A stretch of DNA of 64,000 bases, from the NCBI RefSeq assembly GCF_019800005.1, contig NZ_JABGCL010000002.1:62001-126000 (forward strand), read 5' to 3'. The DNA is from Geminicoccus harenae (GTDB taxonomy: Bacteria > Pseudomonadota > Alphaproteobacteria > Geminicoccales > Geminicoccaceae). Shown here piece by piece: positions 62,899 to 64,000 of this stretch (position 1 is its first letter; each line of letters opens with the position of its first letter). The translations under genes were made by a program, and so were the position numbers. A model generated the notes under the pieces. That model saw only the letters and a program-made list of their open reading frames with translations, did no database searches and was not told the DNA's origin.

Positions 62899-63717
62899 TC
62901 ATGGCGCGGCGTCCGCGCGCGCAGCACCCCCGGTCAGAGATGCGAAACTGGTCTGCTGCCCGAGCCAGGCCTGGTAGTCCTGCTCGGTGTCGACCACGAC
63001 ATAGCCGCGCATGAAGGCATGGCCGACGCCGCAGAGCTCGGCGCAGAGGATCTCGAAGGTGCCGGTCCGGGTCGGGGTGAACCAGAAATAGGTGACCGCC
63101 CCCGGGATCATGTCCATCTTGGCGCGGAACTCCGGCACGTAGAAATCGTGCAGCACGTCCACCGAGCGCAGCACGACCTTCACCGGCCGGTCGACCGGGA
63201 GGTGGAGATCGGCTGCCTCGACAATTACGTCGTCCTGGCCGCTCGGGTCGTGCGGGCTGATCCCGAGCGGGTTCTCCGGGGTGATCAGCCTGGTATCGGC
63301 CCGCCCGAGGCGACCGTCCTCGCCGGGCAGGCGGTAGCTCCACTGCCATTGCTGGCCCACGACCTCGACCTCGGCCGCATCCTCCGGCACCTGGACGAAC
63401 TGTGCCCATACCACGAGGCCGGGCGCCAGCATGGCCGCCACGCCCACGGCGGTGCCGACCGTCAGCACCAGCTCCAGCCGTCGGTTCTCGGGCTCATAGG
63501 CGGCCCGGCGACCCGGCTGGTGACGGAACCGCAGGAGGCAGTAGGCGACGAACAGCACGACCGCGGTGAACACCGCGCCGGTGATCCAGAAGGTCACGAT
63601 CAGGGTCGTGTCGATATAGCCCCAGTTGGAAGCGATCGGCGTCCACCACCACGGGCTCAGGAAGTGGAACAGGAGCGAGCCCAGCACGATCAGAACCAGG
63701 ACGGCGGCGATCAGCAT
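62899..63717 (-). CDS. coxB: cytochrome c oxidase subunit II (CoxM-like)
   Basis: This 272-residue protein has two N-terminal helices (about 3-20 and 38-62) and a periplasmic cupredoxin domain. A complete CuA site is visible: His190, Cys225, Glu227, Cys229, His233 and Met236 (CAELCGVGHAFM). The electron-entry region QQWQWSYRLP is present. No fused cytochrome c domain follows. It is the first gene of the operon; its ATG lies 283 bases inside the window's right edge. The CuA site shows that cytochrome c is the electron donor. Confidence 0.96.
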   Translation of the reverse strand: MLIAAVLVLIVLGSLLFHFLSPWWWTPIASNWGYIDTTLIVTFWITGAVFTAVVLFVAYCLLRFRHQPGRRAAYEPENRRLELVLTVGTAVGVAAMLAPGLVVWAQFVQVPEDAAEVEVVGQQWQWSYRLPGEDGRLGRADTRLITPENPLGISPHDPSGQDDVIVEAADLHLPVDRPVKVVLRSVDVLHDFYVPEFRAKMDMIPGAVTYFWFTPTRTGTFEILCAELCGVGHAFMRGYVVVDTEQDYQAWLGQQTSFASLTGGAARADAAP

Positions 63718-64000
63718 CGCACATCGAGCCCCTGAAGGTGGTCGAGGTCAAGGTCGCGCCGATGTTCCCCCGGGTGGTCGGCTAGTATCTGCTGGTCGGA
63801 ACTGGCCAGAGCACCGGCATGAAAATACCGCCCGCCCATGAGCCAAGCAGTCTACCTCCCCGTCGACTGGCGCGGCCATCCCGGATGGGCCGATATGATC
63901 TCCTGAGCAGACTTCATGGAGATCCGGATCAGCATCTTCTCTTCTGACATCTGTGCAGGCCATTGTCAACGCGACCACGCCCGTCATCGCGCGGGGGCGA
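63718..64000. other. right-edge region upstream of coxB
   Basis: No supported gene is seen in these 283 bases. They should hold the promoter of the oxidase operon on the minus strand, but I could not single out a reliable -35/-10 pair or a FixK/Fnr box (TTGAT-N4-ATCAA). Confidence 0.5.

Overview
This is a high-GC chromosomal window, by eye close to 70 % G+C with strongly GC-biased third codon positions. It fits an alphaproteobacterium, most probably a free-living member of the Rhodospirillales or a related deep branch. The clues are the divergent recG / sdhE-mfd block, the moxR-DUF58-DUF4159 operon next to DUF1285-nudix-cca, the uvrA / ssb pair with a GTTC-N7-GTTC-like site, and a coxMNOP-type oxidase operon. 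The taxonomic call is inference; no rRNA or other marker gene is present.

Layout. 0-7.7 kb: the 3' end of an NDUFA9-type dehydrogenase, then glutamate synthase in the order gltD-gltB and a small PH-like membrane protein. 7.7-11.1 kb: a FadL porin, a degenerate cNMP-fold protein and an RTX calcium-binding protein. 11.1-11.8 kb: a decayed vapBC module lying between two copies of the 3' end of the neighbouring ABC ATPase gene. 11.8-16.7 kb: a NitT/TauT-type ABC operon with a small dimeric-barrel gene at its head, a divergent NMT1-type binding protein and a frameshifted monooxygenase-like gene. 16.8-24.1 kb: sugar-acid dehydratase, secreted alpha/beta hydrolase, choline sulfatase, a coiled-coil protein and a DUF502 membrane protein. 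24.1-30.0 kb: recG, sdhE and mfd. 30.3-32.5 kb: an HlyD-like adaptor with an unusual CDF-family protein. 32.7-39.4 kb: the moxR operon. 39.7-42.2 kb: DUF1285-nudix-cca and tRNA-Gln(CUG). 42.3-45.7 kb: a polyamine-type binding protein and ATPase without permeases, then a ring-cleavage dioxygenase. 45.7-47.1 kb: no intact gene, with an IS110-family remnant. 47.1-52.4 kb: nucleoside hydrolase, then a cheY-led operon with a frameshifted repeat protein and an OmpA/MotB-like protein. 52.5-59.2 kb: uvrA, ssb, an unknown charged protein with a long structured leader, a frameshifted universal stress protein and a DUF2189 membrane protein. 59.3-63.7 kb: a five-gene cytochrome c oxidase operon.

Most of the window is housekeeping: nitrogen assimilation, DNA repair, tRNA 3'-end maintenance and respiration. 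The most unusual local structure is the 11.1-12.0 kb mini-island, where a duplicated gene end has been fused to a truncated toxin gene. Next come the CDF-like protein lacking the expected metal ligands, the cheY operon with a MotB-like protein but no MotA, and the structured leader at 56.3-56.6 kb. Three genes carry single-base frameshifts; these may be sequencing errors or early decay. I found no convincing wholly new defence or biosynthetic system.
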